Shown: piece by piece, positions 31,398 through 33,280 of the stretch
How positions within the stretch are numbered: the stretch's first letter is position 1
How the letters are laid out: each line of letters opens with the position of its first letter
Notes under the pieces: generated by a model
What the model was told of the DNA's origin: nothing
Databases searched by the model: none
What the model saw: the letters and a program-made list of their open reading frames with translations, nothing else
Assembly (NCBI GenBank): GCA_016793845.1
Contig: JAEULI010000047.1
Location: forward strand, 1 to 33,280
DNA: 33,280 nt
DNA from: Sphingosinicella sp.
GTDB lineage: Bacteria > Pseudomonadota > Alphaproteobacteria > Sphingomonadales > Sphingomonadaceae
Direction: 5' to 3'
Position numbers and translations under genes: made by a program

Positions 31398-33280
31398 ATG
31401 CAGACGCCGTCCATCCGCGAATGGAGCCGGGAATGGGGCCAGTCCGGTCGAGACACCTGGGATCGGTTTCCGAACCCTGTGAAGCTCGCGCTGAAAGCCG
31501 TGCTGTGGGTGATCGGCATCCTGTTCCTGCTGTGGCTGATCCTGTTCATCACCAAGGGGCGTTTTCTTGAACGCCCCTTCGAGCGCATCGCCACGAGCAT
31601 CGTCGGCCGCGAGGTGAGCGTCGGCGGCGATTTCCAGCTTTATTCGAACCCGCACATCAAGTTCCGCGCCGAAAGGCTCGTCGTCGCCAACCCGGACTGG
31701 GCCGAGGGCGAGCGCTTCGTCGATTCGAAGCTCATCGACCTTCGGATCGACATCCTGCGACTGATCTTCGGCAAGGTGCTGTTCCGGCAGGCAACGCTGC
31801 AGGACACGCATTTCGCGCTGGAATGGGACAAGGCGGGCGGGCGCAACAGCTGGACCTTCGGCGATACGCGCGGCGAGCCCTTCCGGCTTCCCGAGATTCG
31901 GCGCGCAGCGATCACCGGCACCACGCTCGCCTACCGCGACCCGCCGCGGCGGCTCTTCGCAGACCTCGCCTTCGCACCGATCGCCGCGCGATCGAGCCGG
32001 TTCGGCAACGCGATCGGCTTCAAGGGCGGCGGCACCTCCATGGGGGAAGCGTTCCGCGTAACGGGCCGCCTCGAAAGCCCCGACGCGACGGCTGCGGGCG
32101 GGCGCAACGACCTCGCGCTCCGCATCGAGGTGGGCGATAGCCGCATCGACGCGGCGGGCACGCTGCCGGGTGCGACCGAGCTGGACGGCGCGGTGCTGAG
32201 CGTCCGCGCGCGGGGCGGCAATCTCGCCACGCCCTTCCTGCTGCTCGGCGTCGCCGTGCCGGAAACGCGGGCATTCGACCTCGGCGGCGAGCTGCGGCCG
32301 GTGGGGAACGAATGGCGCATGACCAAGATCGCGGGGACGTTCGGCGACAGCGACCTTTCCGGGAGCATGACCGTGCGCACGGGCAGCGCGCGGCTGTTCA
32401 TCGCGGCGGACCTCGCGAGCCGCGCGCTCGACATCCTCGACGCCGGCCCGTGGATCGGTATTCCGCCCGAGCGGCTGGACAGCATGGGCGGCAAGGGCGC
32501 GATCACAACCGAGGGCGGGCGCCCGCGCGTGCTGCCGAACGCGCCATTGAATGCCGAGGGGCTGAGCCGTCTCGACGCGCGCATCGCCTATCGCGCCGCG
32601 AACGTGCGCACGGGCACGATCCCGCTGCAGAACCTTCGGCTCACGCTCGGACTCGACAACCGGCTGCTGACCCTGAAGCCTGTGCGGTTCGATTTCGCGG
32701 GCGGCACGCTGACCGGGAACATCGACCTCAATGCCCGCCGTTCGCCGGTGGTCACACGCTATGATATTGATCTCAGCCCCGTGCGGATCGCGGACCTGCT
32801 GCGCGGCTTCGACATCGAGAGCACCGGCACGAAGGGCGTTCTCAAAGGCCGGCTGGATCTTACCGGATACGGCAACGATGTGCGCGAATCGCTAGGCTCG
32901 GCGAACGGGCGCATCGCCGTGATCCTGCCGCAGGGCGATTTCTGGCTTCGCAACGCGGAGCTTCTGGAACTCGACATCGGCGACTTCGTGGAGGCCGCGC
33001 TCGGCGACAAGCTGAAGGAACCCGCGCGCATCCGCTGCGGCCTGATCGCCTTTACGGTGAAGGACGGCGTGGGGCGCGCCGACCCCATCTTCATCGATAC
33101 GCGCAAGAACGTGATCCGGGGCGGCGGGCGCATCAGCTTCAAGGACGAAAGCCTCGACCTCGCGGTGGAGGCGGATGCCAAGAACCCCAGCCTGTTCTCC
33201 GGCCAGTCGCCGATCGGTGTGGGCGGCTGGTTTGCCGCGCCGACCGTCAACCCGATCTCGGGCGAACTCGTGGGGCGCGC
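31398..33280 (+). CDS. AsmA-family protein (3' end outside the window)
   Basis: At least 627 residues of an AsmA-like protein; the frame is still open at the window edge. After a cytoplasmic segment (about residues 1-28, REWSREWGQSGRDTWDRF) comes one membrane helix (ALKAVLWVIGILFLLWLILFI), then a large periplasmic region of beta repeats: FERIATSIVGREVSVGGDFQL and PHIKFRAERLVVANPDWA are the typical AsmA N-terminal block, and GRLDLTGYGNDVRESLGSANGRIAVILP the AsmA_2 block. AsmA-like proteins are thought to help move phospholipids to, or assemble, the outer membrane. ATG 31398 has no clear ribosome site, so its start is less sure than the gene. Confidence 0.88.
   Translation, partial: MQTPSIREWSREWGQSGRDTWDRFPNPVKLALKAVLWVIGILFLLWLILFITKGRFLERPFERIATSIVGREVSVGGDFQLYSNPHIKFRAERLVVANPDWAEGERFVDSKLIDLRIDILRLIFGKVLFRQATLQDTHFALEWDKAGGRNSWTFGDTRGEPFRLPEIRRAAITGTTLAYRDPPRRLFADLAFAPIAARSSRFGNAIGFKGGGTSMGEAFRVTGRLESPDATAAGGRNDLALRIEVGDSRIDAAGTLPGATELDGAVLSVRARGGNLATPFLLLGVAVPETRAFDLGGELRPVGNEWRMTKIAGTFGDSDLSGSMTVRTGSARLFIAADLASRALDILDAGPWIGIPPERLDSMGGKGAITTEGGRPRVLPNAPLNAEGLSRLDARIAYRAANVRTGTIPLQNLRLTLGLDNRLLTLKPVRFDFAGGTLTGNIDLNARRSPVVTRYDIDLSPVRIADLLRGFDIESTGTKGVLKGRLDLTGYGNDVRESLGSANGRIAVILPQGDFWLRNAELLELDIGDFVEAALGDKLKEPARIRCGLIAFTVKDGVGRADPIFIDTRKNVIRGGGRISFKDESLDLAVEADAKNPSLFSGQSPIGVGGWFAAPTVNPISGELVGR

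Overview
The window is a GC-rich, gene-dense chromosomal segment of an alphaproteobacterium, most likely a member of the Sphingomonadales. The clues are the rpmI-rplT-pheS-pheT order, acnA lying near ccmAB, a PEP-CTERM protein, a DUF47/PiT phosphate locus with an alphaproteobacterial type of NUDIX domain, and very strong third-position GC that produces long antisense open frames. I see no tRNA, rRNA, CRISPR array, insertion sequence, phage or plasmid gene. These assignments rest on recognising protein families by eye; no database search was run.

Layout. 0-3 kb: a tiny membrane protein, a Flp-type pilin, a glutathione transferase, and a TetR repressor divergent from a secreted amidohydrolase, with two identical palindromic operators between them. 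3-5.3 kb (minus strand): a phosphate module made of a PiT transporter and an upstream gene in which a NUDIX domain is fused in frame to a DUF47 (PhoU-like) domain, preceded by three contiguous Pho-box repeats. 5.3-6.7 kb: an ArsR regulator coupled to an SRPBCC/AHSA1 protein, then a CHRD protein. 6.7-11.7 kb: a YghU-type glutathione enzyme, a GFA-family protein, a VIT1/CCC1 transporter, cytochrome b561, a Tat-exported DUF885 protein and a DUF1508 protein.

11.7-18.1 kb (all minus strand): ccmB and ccmA, a secreted protein of unknown function, a PEP-CTERM protein with a sigma-54-like promoter, an S9 peptidase, a run of five small proteins that are mostly unrecognised, and a cold-shock protein. 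18.4-21.2 kb: aconitase acnA, closed by a bidirectional terminator. 21.2-25.8 kb (minus): a HAD phosphatase overlapping a Cys/Met-metabolism PLP enzyme, a 26-residue small protein with its own terminator, and a CHASE2-GGDEF-EAL c-di-GMP enzyme. 25.9-30.0 kb (minus): rpmI-rplT, a strong terminator, then pheS-pheT. 30.2-33.3 kb: a LysE-family exporter, an Ogt-type DNA repair methyltransferase, and an AsmA-family protein that runs off the window.

Most of the window is housekeeping and conserved accessory metabolism. The most unusual items are the Pho-boxed NUDIX-DUF47 fusion next to PiT, the 26-residue gene at 23336-23416, the sigma-54-like element in front of the PEP-CTERM gene, the duplicated TetR operator, and the strong terminator placed only 18 nt before the pheS start codon.
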